Shown one piece after another: positions 17,690-26,116 of a DNA stretch of 64,000 nt. A model generated the notes under the pieces. It saw only the letters and a program-made list of their open reading frames with translations, made no database searches and was not told the origin of the DNA. Source of the stretch: an uncultured Sutterella sp. GTDB lineage: Bacteria; Pseudomonadota; Gammaproteobacteria; Burkholderiales; Burkholderiaceae_F. The position numbers were made by a program, and so were the translations under genes. Every line of letters starts with the position of its first letter. The first letter of the stretch is position 1. The stretch spans positions 62,001 to 126,000 of the forward strand of contig CAJMKD010000003.1 in assembly GCA_905213905.1 (NCBI GenBank), written 5' to 3'.

Positions 17690-18394
17690 ATGAGAGCGCT
17701 GATTCTTTGCGCCGGGGCGGGCACGCGGCTTCGCCCCCTCACGCAGATCATGCCGAAGCCTCTTGTCGAGGTGGCAGGCATTCCGATGGCCGTGCGGCAG
17801 ATGCGCGCGCTGGCTCGCGCTGGCATTGAGGGTTTTGTCATCAATGCGGCTTCGGGGGCCGATCGGCTGCTGGGCGTGCTTGGCGATGCCGAGCGCTGGG
17901 GGATGTCTTGTCGCTTTTCAGTCGAAGGATGTGAGGCGGATGATGCGCTTGAGACGAAAGGCGGCATCGCAAAGGCGCTGGACTATTTGACGGAGAAGGA
18001 TGACGCATTCATTGTCGCAGCGGGCGACATTGTCACGGACTTTGATTATTCGCGTCTTGTGGCTGCCGGCGCCTGTCTGAGCGCCGAAGGCGTGCTTGCG
18101 CATCTTGTGCTTGTGCCGAACCCCGATTTTCACCCGAATGGCGACCTGGCGCTCACAGATGAAGGCAAGCTCTCGATGGCGGGTGAAAAGTTCACTTTTG
18201 CTTCCTTTGGCGTCTATCACAAAGCGCTCTTTGAGAATGTTCCGGTAGAGCGGGCTCCGCTTTTTCCTTGGCTTTTTGACTTCGTTCGAGCGGGCCGCTT
18301 GACGGGGGAGCTATACAAGGGACGGTGGGCAAACGTTGGATCGGTTGAGGAACTTGCGCGCGCGGAAGCCCTCTTTGCCGGGGAGGCTTCATGA
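17690..18394 (+). CDS. murU: N-acetylmuramate alpha-1-phosphate uridylyltransferase MurU
   Basis: Transfers UMP to MurNAc-1-phosphate, producing UDP-MurNAc for wall synthesis. The nucleotidyltransferase signature GAGTRLRPLTxxxPKPLVEV is at residues 9-28, with the VAAGDIVTDFDY metal site and a C-terminal WANVGSVEELARAE. The 234-residue length is as in characterised MurU. It follows amgK closely and overlaps dusB by 4 bp (ATGA), so amgK-murU-dusB-fis is one transcription unit. Confidence 0.92.
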   Translation: MRALILCAGAGTRLRPLTQIMPKPLVEVAGIPMAVRQMRALARAGIEGFVINAASGADRLLGVLGDAERWGMSCRFSVEGCEADDALETKGGIAKALDYLTEKDDAFIVAAGDIVTDFDYSRLVAAGACLSAEGVLAHLVLVPNPDFHPNGDLALTDEGKLSMAGEKFTFASFGVYHKALFENVPVERAPLFPWLFDFVRAGRLTGELYKGRWANVGSVEELARAEALFAGEAS

Positions 18395-19401
18395 AGCTTG
18401 GCCCCTATGAAGTCAATCCGCCGCTCATGCTTGCGCCGATGGCGGGCATTACCGATCTGCCGTTTAGAACCATTTGCAGATCGTTCGGCGCTGCGTATGC
18501 TGTTGCGGAGATGACCGCTTCACGCTCGGATCTTCGTGAAAAGGCGAAGAGTCTTACGCGATGGGTTGAAGAGCGGGAAAATGGCTTTCGCGTCGTGCAG
18601 CTGCTTGGTGCTGATCCGGCTGTGATGGCCGATGCCGCTCGAGCAGCCGAAGATGCTGGGGCAGATGTCGTCGACATCAATATGGGCTGTCCCGCCAAAA
18701 AAGTTCTTTCGAGTGAATGCGGCAGCGCGCTGCTGCGCGACGAAGCGCTTGTGGCCCGAATTCTGGAAGCTGTTGTCGGCGCTGTCAGCATTCCAGTGAC
18801 GCTTAAGATTCGGACGGGCTGGTCGCCTGAAAAGCGCAATGCAGCGCGCATTGCCGAAATTGCTCAGGACGCAGGCATAGCGATGCTTGTCGTGCATGGA
18901 CGGACTCGTGCTGACGGTTTTCGAGGCGAAGCGGAATACGACACCATTCGAGCTGTCAAAGCGAACGCAACAATTCCCATTGTCGCCAACGGCGACATTT
19001 CGAGCGGCTCAAAAGCGCTTGACGTCATGCGATACACAGGTGCCGACGGGGTCATGATCGGCCGCGGTGCGCTCGGGCGTCCCTGGGTGTTTGCAGAAGC
19101 TGCGTCCGCGCTGCGAGGGGAGTCTGCACCGCCAGCAGTAACGCCCTCGCATATTCGCAGTACGGTTCTTCGGCACATGGGGCTTCATTTCGACTACTAT
19201 GGGGGCCGTCGCGGAGCGGCATCCATCCGCAAGCATCTGGCCTACTATCTTCGGCACTTGCCTGACCCTGCCCGACGGCTGCCAGAGCTGTTGCGCGAAA
19301 GCGATCCGATGCGGCAGACGGCGCTCGTCGAAGCCTTCTTCGACGCGTTGCCAACCGATCCTGACGAACCTCTTCCCTCTTCCAAAGAGCTGACAATCTG
19401 A
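18391..19401 (+). CDS. dusB: tRNA-dihydrouridine synthase B
   Basis: A flavin enzyme that reduces U17 in the tRNA D-loop using NADPH. A TIM-barrel with LAPMAGITDLPFR at the N-terminus, catalytic Cys100 in NMGCPAKKV, the FMN-phosphate site IPIVANGDI and GADGVMIGRGALGRPW, then the helical tRNA-binding domain. Length 336. The dusB-fis order is conserved across gamma- and betaproteobacteria. Confidence 0.96.
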   Translation: MKLGPYEVNPPLMLAPMAGITDLPFRTICRSFGAAYAVAEMTASRSDLREKAKSLTRWVEERENGFRVVQLLGADPAVMADAARAAEDAGADVVDINMGCPAKKVLSSECGSALLRDEALVARILEAVVGAVSIPVTLKIRTGWSPEKRNAARIAEIAQDAGIAMLVVHGRTRADGFRGEAEYDTIRAVKANATIPIVANGDISSGSKALDVMRYTGADGVMIGRGALGRPWVFAEAASALRGESAPPAVTPSHIRSTVLRHMGLHFDYYGGRRGAASIRKHLAYYLRHLPDPARRLPELLRESDPMRQTALVEAFFDALPTDPDEPLPSSKELTI

Positions 19402-19406
19402 AGCGC

Positions 19407-19730
19407 ATGTACAAACCGCAAAGCTACCTGCCGGAGACGTCGTTGAATGAAGAGCGCCGTGCTGCGCCCGGATTTCAGACCGGACGAAACGATCTCGAGG
19501 AGGTGCTCGTGCGCCAGCTCGACCAGTATTTTGCACAGCTTGAAGGGCGTGAGCCGCATCCGCTCTACGAGCTTGTCCTCCATGCAGTAGAGCGCCCTTT
19601 GATTCTCTACGCCATGAAGAGATGCCGCCACAACCAGTGTGCGGCCGCAGACCTATTAGGCATTAACCGAAACACGCTTCGAAAGAAGCTTGCCGAACAC
19701 GGCTTGCTTCAATCGAGAGCGAATAAATAA
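19407..19730 (+). CDS. fis: Fis family nucleoid/DNA-binding protein
   Basis: A 107-residue protein whose C-terminal half (about 60-101) is the Fis helix-turn-helix: HPLYELVLHAVERPLILYAMKR followed by NQCAAADLLGINRNTLRKKLAEHGLL. Fis is a dimeric DNA-bending protein acting on stable-RNA promoters, recombination and nucleoid architecture. The N-terminal 40 residues are divergent. It begins 5 bp after dusB, the usual dusB-fis arrangement; purH follows after 11 bp. Confidence 0.93.
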   Translation: MYKPQSYLPETSLNEERRAAPGFQTGRNDLEEVLVRQLDQYFAQLEGREPHPLYELVLHAVERPLILYAMKRCRHNQCAAADLLGINRNTLRKKLAEHGLLQSRANK

Positions 19731-19741
19731 GGACCATCGAC

Positions 19742-21295
19742 ATGCGCAAGCAAGCACTCTTGAGCGTCTCCGACAAGACCGGCATCGTTGATTTCGCACG
19801 CGAACTCGTAGCGGCCGGCTATCACATCCTTTCGACGGGCGGCACTGCCAAGCTTCTTGCCAAGGAAGGCATTGAAGTTCAGGAAGTCGCCGACTATACG
19901 GGCTTTCCTGAAATGCTCGACGGCCGCGTGAAGACGCTGAACCCGAAGATCCATGCTGGGATCCTGGCGCGGCGTCCGGATCCTGCACACATGGCCGCAC
20001 TCGCAGAACACGACATCGATCCGATCGACATCGTCGTCGTGAACCTGTATCCGTTTGAACAGACGATCGCCAAGCCTGACTGCACGTTTGAGGACGCCAT
20101 CGAAAATATCGATATTGGCGGTCCGACGATGATTCGAGCAGCAGCAAAAAATCACGAATCCGTCGCCGTTGTCGTGGATCCGGCCGATTACGGCCGCGTT
20201 GCAGAAGAACTGCGCTCGACGGGCGCTGTTTCCGCAGAAACGCGCTTTGCGCTTGCGAAGAAGGTGTTTGCGCACACGGCCCGCTACGATGCAATGATCA
20301 CGAACTACCTGACGAGTCTTGATGCTGAGCGCAAGCCGCAGCGCTTCCCGGCCGTTTTTACTCGGCAGTGGGAAAAAGTTCAGGATCTTCGCTACGGCGA
20401 GAATCCGCATCAGGCCGCTGCGTTCTATCGCGAAGTCAATGTCGCGCCTGGCCTGCTTGCCGGCTACGAGCAGCTCCAAGGCAAAGAACTTTCCTACAAC
20501 AATATTGCTGACAGTGATGCGGCATGGGAATGCGCTCGCTCCTTCAAGGAGCCGTGCTGCGTCATCATCAAGCATGCCAATCCCTGCGGCGTTGCGATCG
20601 GCGTCGATGCAGCGGAAGCTTACGGGAAAGCCTTCAAAACCGACAGCAAATCCGCTTTCGGCGGCATCATCGCCTTCAACCGCATCGTGACGCGGGAATG
20701 CGCTGAAATGGTTTCGCACCAGTTCGCTGAAGTGATCATTGCGCCGGAATTTGCCGAAGGCGCCATGGAAATCTTCAGCCAGAAGAAAAATCTGCGCCTT
20801 CTCAAAATGGCGGCGGGTTCCGCAGCCAACGATTTCGACTTCAAGCGCGTGGGCGGCGGCCTTCTCGTTCAGACGCCGGATACGCAGCTCTGCACGGAAG
20901 AATCTCTCAAGTGCGTTACGGAACGCGTTCCGACGGATGCGCAGCTGAAGGATCTGATGTTCGCGTGGAACGTCGCGCGCTTTGTGAAGTCGAACACGAT
21001 TGTTTATGTGCGCGACGGCATGACGCTCGGCGTTGGCGCGGGTCAGATGAGCCGCGTCGATTCGGCTCGCATTGCTGCCATGAAGGCGGAAGAGGCCGGT
21101 CTTTCGCTCGAAGGCTCTGTTGCCGCATCGGATGCGTTCTTCCCGTTCCGCGACGGGCTTGATGTTATTGTTGATGCGGGCGCCGTTGCAGTGATTCAGC
21201 CGGGCGGCTCGATCCGCGATCAGGAAGTCATCGACGCAGCCAATGAGCGCAACGTTGCCATGGTCCTCACGGGCGAGCGCCATTTCCGTCACTGA
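19742..21295 (+). CDS. purH: Bifunctional AICAR transformylase/IMP cyclohydrolase PurH
   Basis: Catalyses the last two steps of IMP synthesis. The N-terminal MGS-like cyclohydrolase domain (about 1-195; ALLSVSDKTGIVDFAREL, STGGTAKLL, VKTLNPKIHAGIL) is followed by the AICAR transformylase domain (YGENPHQAAAFY, KELSYNNIADSDAAWE, IIKHANPCGVAIG, AFGGIIAFNR) ending in NVAMVLTGERHFRH. Length 517 fits. It is transcribed from the dusB-fis operon; a strong terminator lies 90 bp after its stop. The usual downstream ruvC of Burkholderiales is absent. Confidence 0.98.
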   Translation: MRKQALLSVSDKTGIVDFARELVAAGYHILSTGGTAKLLAKEGIEVQEVADYTGFPEMLDGRVKTLNPKIHAGILARRPDPAHMAALAEHDIDPIDIVVVNLYPFEQTIAKPDCTFEDAIENIDIGGPTMIRAAAKNHESVAVVVDPADYGRVAEELRSTGAVSAETRFALAKKVFAHTARYDAMITNYLTSLDAERKPQRFPAVFTRQWEKVQDLRYGENPHQAAAFYREVNVAPGLLAGYEQLQGKELSYNNIADSDAAWECARSFKEPCCVIIKHANPCGVAIGVDAAEAYGKAFKTDSKSAFGGIIAFNRIVTRECAEMVSHQFAEVIIAPEFAEGAMEIFSQKKNLRLLKMAAGSAANDFDFKRVGGGLLVQTPDTQLCTEESLKCVTERVPTDAQLKDLMFAWNVARFVKSNTIVYVRDGMTLGVGAGQMSRVDSARIAAMKAEEAGLSLEGSVAASDAFFPFRDGLDVIVDAGAVAVIQPGGSIRDQEVIDAANERNVAMVLTGERHFRH

Positions 21296-21318
21296 TAGCG
21301 GGAATCGTTGCTAAATGC

Positions 21319-21372
21319 TTCTCCTGATGTCCTTCTGGACACGGGAGAAGGCGCATCGCTTATAGTGATGCG
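21319..21372 (+). other. Two hairpins in the purH 3' region
   Basis: CTTCTCC...GGAGAAG (21319-21325, 21344-21350), with inner GTCC/GGAC, is followed by CGCATC/GATGCG (21352-21357, 21367-21372). Together with the terminator they make three consecutive stem-loops in about 105 nt. Function is unknown; mRNA 3'-end stabilisation or a processed small RNA are possibilities. Confidence 0.45.
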
Positions 21373-21383
21373 ATGGAGAGGCG

Positions 21384-21424
21384 GAGCGTCCGGAAATCCA
21401 CAGCTTTCCCGGGCGCTCTTTTTT
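21384..21424 (+). terminator. Terminator between purH and tolB
   Basis: A long stem opened by GAGCG/CGCTC (21384-21388, 21414-21418), extended through TCCGGAAA against TTTCCCGGG with one bulge, is followed by six T residues. It isolates the tolB operon from purH. Confidence 0.85.
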
Positions 21425-21453
21425 GACTCTCAAGAAAAAGCTGGAGAAGCATC

Positions 21454-22776
21454 GTGAAGCAAGTTCTTGAAGCGCCTGCACTTTCTCGACGCACGCTTCT
21501 GGGCGCAGGGCTTTCGCTCGGCGCCCTTGCCGCATGCCCGGCGCTTGCCGAGTTGCGCATCGAAATTACTGGCGTCGGCGCCAATCAGCTGCCGATCGCC
21601 ATTCGTCCATTCCAGGGCACGAGTCAGGCGCCGGTTGATCTCGCAAGGATCATCGGCGACGACCTGACGCGCTCCGGCGCGTTTCGCCTGATTGACGTGG
21701 GCGGGGAAAATACTCAGGAAAATCTTACGGCACCCGAAGGGCTTGCCGATGCGGCGCAAAAGGGCGCCTCGATATACATCGTCGGCTCCGTGACGCAGCT
21801 TTCCGCAAAGCGCTGGGACGTACGTTGCATCATCTACGATACTGTCACCGGACAGGCGGTTGACTCCGTCGGATACACGCCGAGTCAGGATCACATCCGC
21901 ATGGCTGCTCATCGTTGTGCGGACCGCGTCTATACGCGGCTCACGGGCGAAGGCCCGATGTTTGCTTCGCAGCTTGCCTACGTCGCGCAACTCGGTCCTC
22001 ACAGCTACGAACTCATTGTTTCTGATTCTGACGGCGAAACGCCGCAGAAGGCTCTCGTTTCGAACGAACCCATTATCTCGCCCGTTTGGTCGCCTGACGG
22101 CCGCAAGCTTGCCTACGTGAGTTTTGAAAACAAAAAGCCGATCGTATACCTGCACGATCTTGCCCGTGGCATCCGAACGCCGGTGGCTGCATTCAAAGGC
22201 AACAATTCAGCGCCCGCATTCAGCCCGGACGGCTCCAAGCTTGCGGTGGCGCTGTCGCGCGACGGTCTCACGCAGATCTACCTCATCAATGCGGACGGTT
22301 CTGGTTTGCGGCGGTTTACGCGCAGCTATGGCATCGATACGGAGCCAACCTTCACGAAGGACGGCGAATGGATCTACTTTACGAGCGATCGGGGCGGCAC
22401 GCCCCAGATTTATCGGCAGCGAGTAGCGGGCGGCGCCGCTGAGCGCGTTACCTTCGGCTCGAACTATGCCATCAGCCCTGCAGTCAACAATGACGGCAGC
22501 CGGCTCGCTTATATCTCCCGCATTGAAAACAAATTCCGAGTCGCCGTCATGGATCTGGCGACAGGGCAGGATCTGCTCGTTACGAATACTGAACGCGACG
22601 AGTCGCCTTCGTTTGCACCGAACGGCCGCTTTCTTGTCTATGCAACGGAAGAAAATGGCCGCGGCGTGCTAGGCACCTGCTCGGCTGATGCCCGTCTCAG
22701 CACACGCCTTACGGGTGAAGGCAATATTCGCGAACCGGCCTGGGGTCCCATCCTTCAGGACGGCGGCATGAATTAA
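21454..22776 (+). CDS. tolB: Tol-Pal system protein TolB
   Basis: The periplasmic beta-propeller that links Pal to the TolA/Q/R motor for outer-membrane constriction. The N-terminal D1 domain (IEITGVGANQLPIAIRPF) precedes six WD40-like blades with repeated 'SPxWSPDGRKLAYVS / FTKDGEWIYFTSDRGG..QIYR' units. The GTG at 21454 has GGAG seven bases upstream. The signal peptide has SRRTLLGAG before its hydrophobic core, which resembles a Tat twin-arginine motif, whereas TolB is usually Sec-exported. It heads tolB-pal-cpoB; tolQRA are not adjacent. Confidence 0.96.
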   Translation: MKQVLEAPALSRRTLLGAGLSLGALAACPALAELRIEITGVGANQLPIAIRPFQGTSQAPVDLARIIGDDLTRSGAFRLIDVGGENTQENLTAPEGLADAAQKGASIYIVGSVTQLSAKRWDVRCIIYDTVTGQAVDSVGYTPSQDHIRMAAHRCADRVYTRLTGEGPMFASQLAYVAQLGPHSYELIVSDSDGETPQKALVSNEPIISPVWSPDGRKLAYVSFENKKPIVYLHDLARGIRTPVAAFKGNNSAPAFSPDGSKLAVALSRDGLTQIYLINADGSGLRRFTRSYGIDTEPTFTKDGEWIYFTSDRGGTPQIYRQRVAGGAAERVTFGSNYAISPAVNNDGSRLAYISRIENKFRVAVMDLATGQDLLVTNTERDESPSFAPNGRFLVYATEENGRGVLGTCSADARLSTRLTGEGNIREPAWGPILQDGGMN

Positions 22777-22794
22777 CAATAAGGAGCATTCGAC

Positions 22795-23322
22795 ATGGTT
22801 TTCCCGATTAAGGCAGCCCTCGCTGCTGCTCTTGCTGCGGCCGTTTTGAGCGGCTGCTCGTCCGTGTCGCTCGATGAGTCGGCCAAGGAAGGCACGCTTG
22901 CCGGGCAGGTGACAGAGGCGCAGAAGGATCCGTTCACCGATCCGTCCAATCCGCTTTCTCGTCGTTCAATCTATTTTGCGTTCGACTCCTACGATGTTGC
23001 GCCTGAGTACGCGCCCGTTGTGGAGGCGCATGCCAAATGGCTGATTGCGCATCCGGAAGTCTCCATCGTTATTCAGGGCAACACCGATGAACGCGGCGGC
23101 CGTGAATACAATCTGGCGCTCGGACAGAAGCGTTCCGAAGCAGTTAAGCAGCGCATGCAGCTTCTCGGGGTGCCTGCTGCACGCATTGAAGCGATTTCGT
23201 TCGGCAAGGAAAAGCCTGTAGCGACCGGTTCTACGGAAGAAGCCTGGGCGCAAAACCGTCGTGCCGATATTGTTTATCCGCAGCAGTATTCTGCTGAAAC
23301 GGCGCCTGCCGCAGCGCAGTAA
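22795..23322 (+). CDS. pal: Peptidoglycan-associated lipoprotein Pal
   Basis: An outer-membrane lipoprotein that binds peptidoglycan and TolB. The lipobox is L-S-G-C with C21 as the acylated residue (an Lnt substrate), followed by a flexible linker and an OmpA-like domain (about 55-165) with IYFAFDSYDV, the GNTDERGGREYNLALGQKRSEAV peptidoglycan-binding block, and a FGKEKP..TG..EEAWAQNRRADI ending. It lies 18 bp after tolB with AAGGAG as ribosome site. Confidence 0.97.
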   Translation: MVFPIKAALAAALAAAVLSGCSSVSLDESAKEGTLAGQVTEAQKDPFTDPSNPLSRRSIYFAFDSYDVAPEYAPVVEAHAKWLIAHPEVSIVIQGNTDERGGREYNLALGQKRSEAVKQRMQLLGVPAARIEAISFGKEKPVATGSTEEAWAQNRRADIVYPQQYSAETAPAAAQ

Positions 23323-23407
23323 TCCGCCGCGGAGCTTCAATCGTTAGTTACCAGGGCCGCTTGTTGCCGAGCTCACGGCGGGCGGCCTCTGTCTTTTGGG
23401 GAGTTTC

Positions 23408-24151
23408 ATGCTTATAGGATCCTCCGTTTCCCTGCGTCGCACGGTTGCTGCGCTCGCGGCGCTCTCAATGGCCGGCTCCGCTTTTGCGTTTGCCGACGAC
23501 GATGCACGGCGCGCGATTCTTGAGTTGCGCGAAACAATCAAGACGATGCAGGCCGATCTCAGCGTGTCGAAGAATGCGCAGATGCAGCTGATGACGGAAA
23601 TCAACCAGCTCAAGGAGCGCAATCGTCAGCTGACGGGACGGGTTGAGGAGCTCATCAATGCAATCGAAGTCGAAAGGCGTTCGACGCGAGATCTTTACGG
23701 CGCGCTTGACTCTCGCCTTGAAGCTTTTGAGCCGCAGATGGTCGTAATCAACGGCCAGAGCTACTCGGTTGACCCCAAGGAAAAGCAGGCTTATGACGAA
23801 GCTGTGCTGCAGCTGCAGGACGGCAAGTACAAGGAAGCTGCCGCCAACTTCAAACGCTTTGCCAACGAATGGAAAGAGTCGCCCTATCGGCCGGATGCCC
23901 TCTTCTGGTGGGGCACGGCTGCTTTTGCGCTCGAGCAGTACAAGACAGCCATATCCTCGCAAAATCAGTTGATTCGCGAATATCCGAAACACGCCCGCGC
24001 TGCGGATGCGATGCTGCTTGTCGGTTCCTCTCAAGCAGCGTCCGGCAATCTGAAGGCCGCGCGAGCAACCTTTCAGAAGGTGCAGAAGACTTATCCTGAT
24101 ACGGAGGCCGCAGCAACCGCCAAGAGCAGATTGGCCGCACTCAAGAAATAA
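23408..24151 (+). CDS. cpoB: Cell division coordinator CpoB (YbgF)
   Basis: A periplasmic protein that ties Tol-Pal to PBP1B-LpoB activity at the septum. It has a signal peptide (about 1-27, ending AGSAFA), a coiled-coil trimerisation region (about 33-95, ILELRETIKTMQADL...), and C-terminal tetratricopeptide repeats (about 120-245; 'AYDEAVLQLQDGKYKEAAANFKRFANEW', 'PDALFWWGTAAFALEQY', 'DAMLLVGSSQAASGNLKAARATF'). The ATG at 23408 has GGGGAG upstream; an earlier TTG in frame is unlikely. It is the last gene of the tolB operon. Confidence 0.94.
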   Translation: MLIGSSVSLRRTVAALAALSMAGSAFAFADDDARRAILELRETIKTMQADLSVSKNAQMQLMTEINQLKERNRQLTGRVEELINAIEVERRSTRDLYGALDSRLEAFEPQMVVINGQSYSVDPKEKQAYDEAVLQLQDGKYKEAAANFKRFANEWKESPYRPDALFWWGTAAFALEQYKTAISSQNQLIREYPKHARAADAMLLVGSSQAASGNLKAARATFQKVQKTYPDTEAAATAKSRLAALKK

Positions 24152-24231
24152 ACGGATTTCTTGGGTTCGAAACACTTTGGCTTCAATTGCGCAACCTGCT
24201 CGTAAGTTTGCGCGATCTATATAGAATACGG

Positions 24232-24270
24232 ACAAACGGATATCTTTCTTCAAGGAAAGGTACCGTTTGT
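24232..24270 (+). other. Imperfect hairpin between cpoB and the malic enzyme gene
   Basis: ACAAACGG (24232-24239) pairs with CCGTTTGT (24263-24270), with inner CTTTC/GAAAG. A short TTTG-TTTC tail follows. It may terminate the tol-pal transcript or form a leader of the next gene. The 270-bp gap holds no convincing ORF. Confidence 0.45.
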
Positions 24271-24424
24271 TTCGACGCAGCGGTGGTCGACGTTGCGTCG
24301 AAAGCATTCATGCGTTCAATCGACAGCAAAACCGGCCAAGCATCGCCTGCCCTCGGAGGTGCGAAGACGGTCAACAAAGCCGCCGGGACGTGCTCCTGAG
24401 CGGCTCACTAGGAAAAGATTCGAT

Positions 24425-26041
24425 ATGACAGACTGCAGCAAACACAGCGGCGCAGATATTCTGATGGATCCGCATCGAAATCACGGCGTAGCCTTTTCGC
24501 AAAAGGAGCGCGCTGAACTCGGCCTTCGCGGCCTTCTGCCGCCCGTGCCGTCTTCGCCTGAACAGCAGGTCGAACGCATGCACGAAATGCTTTCCCGTCT
24601 TGAACGTCCGATCGACAAGGCGCTTTTCCTCGATAGTCTCCATGCGCACGACGAAGACCTTTATTTCCGTCTGCTCATTGAGCACACCGATGAATACATG
24701 CCGATTGTCTATACCCCGACGGTCGGCGAATATTGCCAGCGCTTCAGCCATATCTTCCGCTATCCGCGCGGCCTCTATATTTCCATCAACGATGCCGGCC
24801 AGGTCGGCGAGCTTGTCGACAACGTGCCCAACGAAGAAGTCGACGTGATCGTGGTCACAGACGGACAGCGCATCCTTGGTCTCGGCGACCAAGGGCTTAA
24901 CGGCATGGGCATTCCGGTCGGCAAGCTCTCTCTTTATACGGCCTGCGCAGGTATCGATCCCTCGAAGACGCTTCCCGTCGTAATTGACGTTGGAACGAAT
25001 AATCAGGATTATTTGAAAGACCCGCTCTATTTAGGGCTTCGTCACGAACGCGTTACGGGCGAGCGTTATGCCGCGTTGATTGAAGAGTTCGTTCAGGAGG
25101 TTCGCCGTCGCTGGCCGAACGTATTGATTCAGTTTGAGGATTTCGGCAATCACAATGCCTTTGAGTTGCTGCACCGTTATCAGGAAAAGATTCTCTGCTT
25201 CAACGACGATATTCAGGGAACGGCTTCTGTGACGCTTACTGGCGTTTATTCGGCGTTGCGCATCAAGAAGGAAAAGCTTGCCGATCAGCGCTTCCTCTTC
25301 CTCGGCGCCGGCGAGGCGGCTACCGGCATTGCAACGCTTATCGTGGATGCACTTGTTGATGAGGGCATGGAACGTAAAGAGGCGCTCAAGCACTGCTGTC
25401 TCTTTGATTCGAAAGGACTTGTGACGGCTGAGCGCACGGGGCTGGCCGCTAACAAGCAGCCCTTTGCGCATGCGCTGCCTGCAGCGGATAAGTTTATCGA
25501 TGCTGTGCGGATCGTTCGGCCGACTTGCATTGTCGGCGTTGCTGCGCAGCCCGGCGCCTTTGACAGCGCTGTTCTGAAGGAAATGGCAGCCATCAACGAG
25601 CGTCCGATGATTTTCGCGCTCTCGAATCCAACTTCGCGCGCCGAATGCGATGCGGAAACGGCTTATCGCGAAACAGACGGCCGTGCAATCTTTGCGTCTG
25701 GCTCGCCTTTCCCGCCTGTTGACGTCTGCGGCAAGCACTTTGTGCCTCGTCAGGGCAACAACAGCTATGTCTTCCCAGGACTTGGCCTCGGCGCGGTCTT
25801 TTCGCGCGCCGAATGGATGCCCGACGGCATGTTCCTCACGGCTGCCCGCAAGCTTGCTGAGCTTGTGAGCGAGGAAGATCTGGCGCAGGGGTCGCTCTAT
25901 CCTGCGCTTTCCGAGGTTCGTGCGGTTTCCGTGAAGATCGGTGCGGCTGTGGCCGATTATGCCTATCGTCATGGGATTGCCCGCACGGAACGTCCGGCTG
26001 ATCTCGAAAAGGCCGTAGCGGATTTCATGTACCAGCCTTAA
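24425..26041 (+). CDS. maeA: NAD-dependent malic enzyme
   Basis: Oxidatively decarboxylates malate to pyruvate. The 538 residues carry the large-type malic enzyme signatures: YTPTVGEYCQRFSHIFR with the catalytic Tyr, DGQRILGLGDQGLNGMGIPVGKL, QFEDFGNHNAFELL, CFNDDIQGTASVTL (metal ligands) and the Rossmann FLGAGEAATGIA. This class is usually NAD-linked (MaeA type), unlike the MaeB-phosphotransacetylase fusion; cofactor choice is inferred. The frame is open from 24293, but I use the ATG at 24425, preceded by AGGAAAAG, giving MTDCSKHSGADILMDPHRN. It is a likely anaplerotic or fermentative step in a low-oxygen bacterium. Confidence 0.92.
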   Translation: MTDCSKHSGADILMDPHRNHGVAFSQKERAELGLRGLLPPVPSSPEQQVERMHEMLSRLERPIDKALFLDSLHAHDEDLYFRLLIEHTDEYMPIVYTPTVGEYCQRFSHIFRYPRGLYISINDAGQVGELVDNVPNEEVDVIVVTDGQRILGLGDQGLNGMGIPVGKLSLYTACAGIDPSKTLPVVIDVGTNNQDYLKDPLYLGLRHERVTGERYAALIEEFVQEVRRRWPNVLIQFEDFGNHNAFELLHRYQEKILCFNDDIQGTASVTLTGVYSALRIKKEKLADQRFLFLGAGEAATGIATLIVDALVDEGMERKEALKHCCLFDSKGLVTAERTGLAANKQPFAHALPAADKFIDAVRIVRPTCIVGVAAQPGAFDSAVLKEMAAINERPMIFALSNPTSRAECDAETAYRETDGRAIFASGSPFPPVDVCGKHFVPRQGNNSYVFPGLGLGAVFSRAEWMPDGMFLTAARKLAELVSEEDLAQGSLYPALSEVRAVSVKIGAAVADYAYRHGIARTERPADLEKAVADFMYQP

Positions 26042-26116
26042 TGGAATAAGCCGCACGATGCAAGGTCATCGCGCGGCAGCATTTCAGGCAACGTTTGACG
26101 GACGGCACGACAGCTG

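Noticed and set aside
19709..21292. A 527-codon open frame on the minus strand opposite purH
   Set aside because: It mirrors purH exactly; its translation is His/Arg/Asn-rich without any domain. It is a codon-bias shadow of a GC-rich gene.
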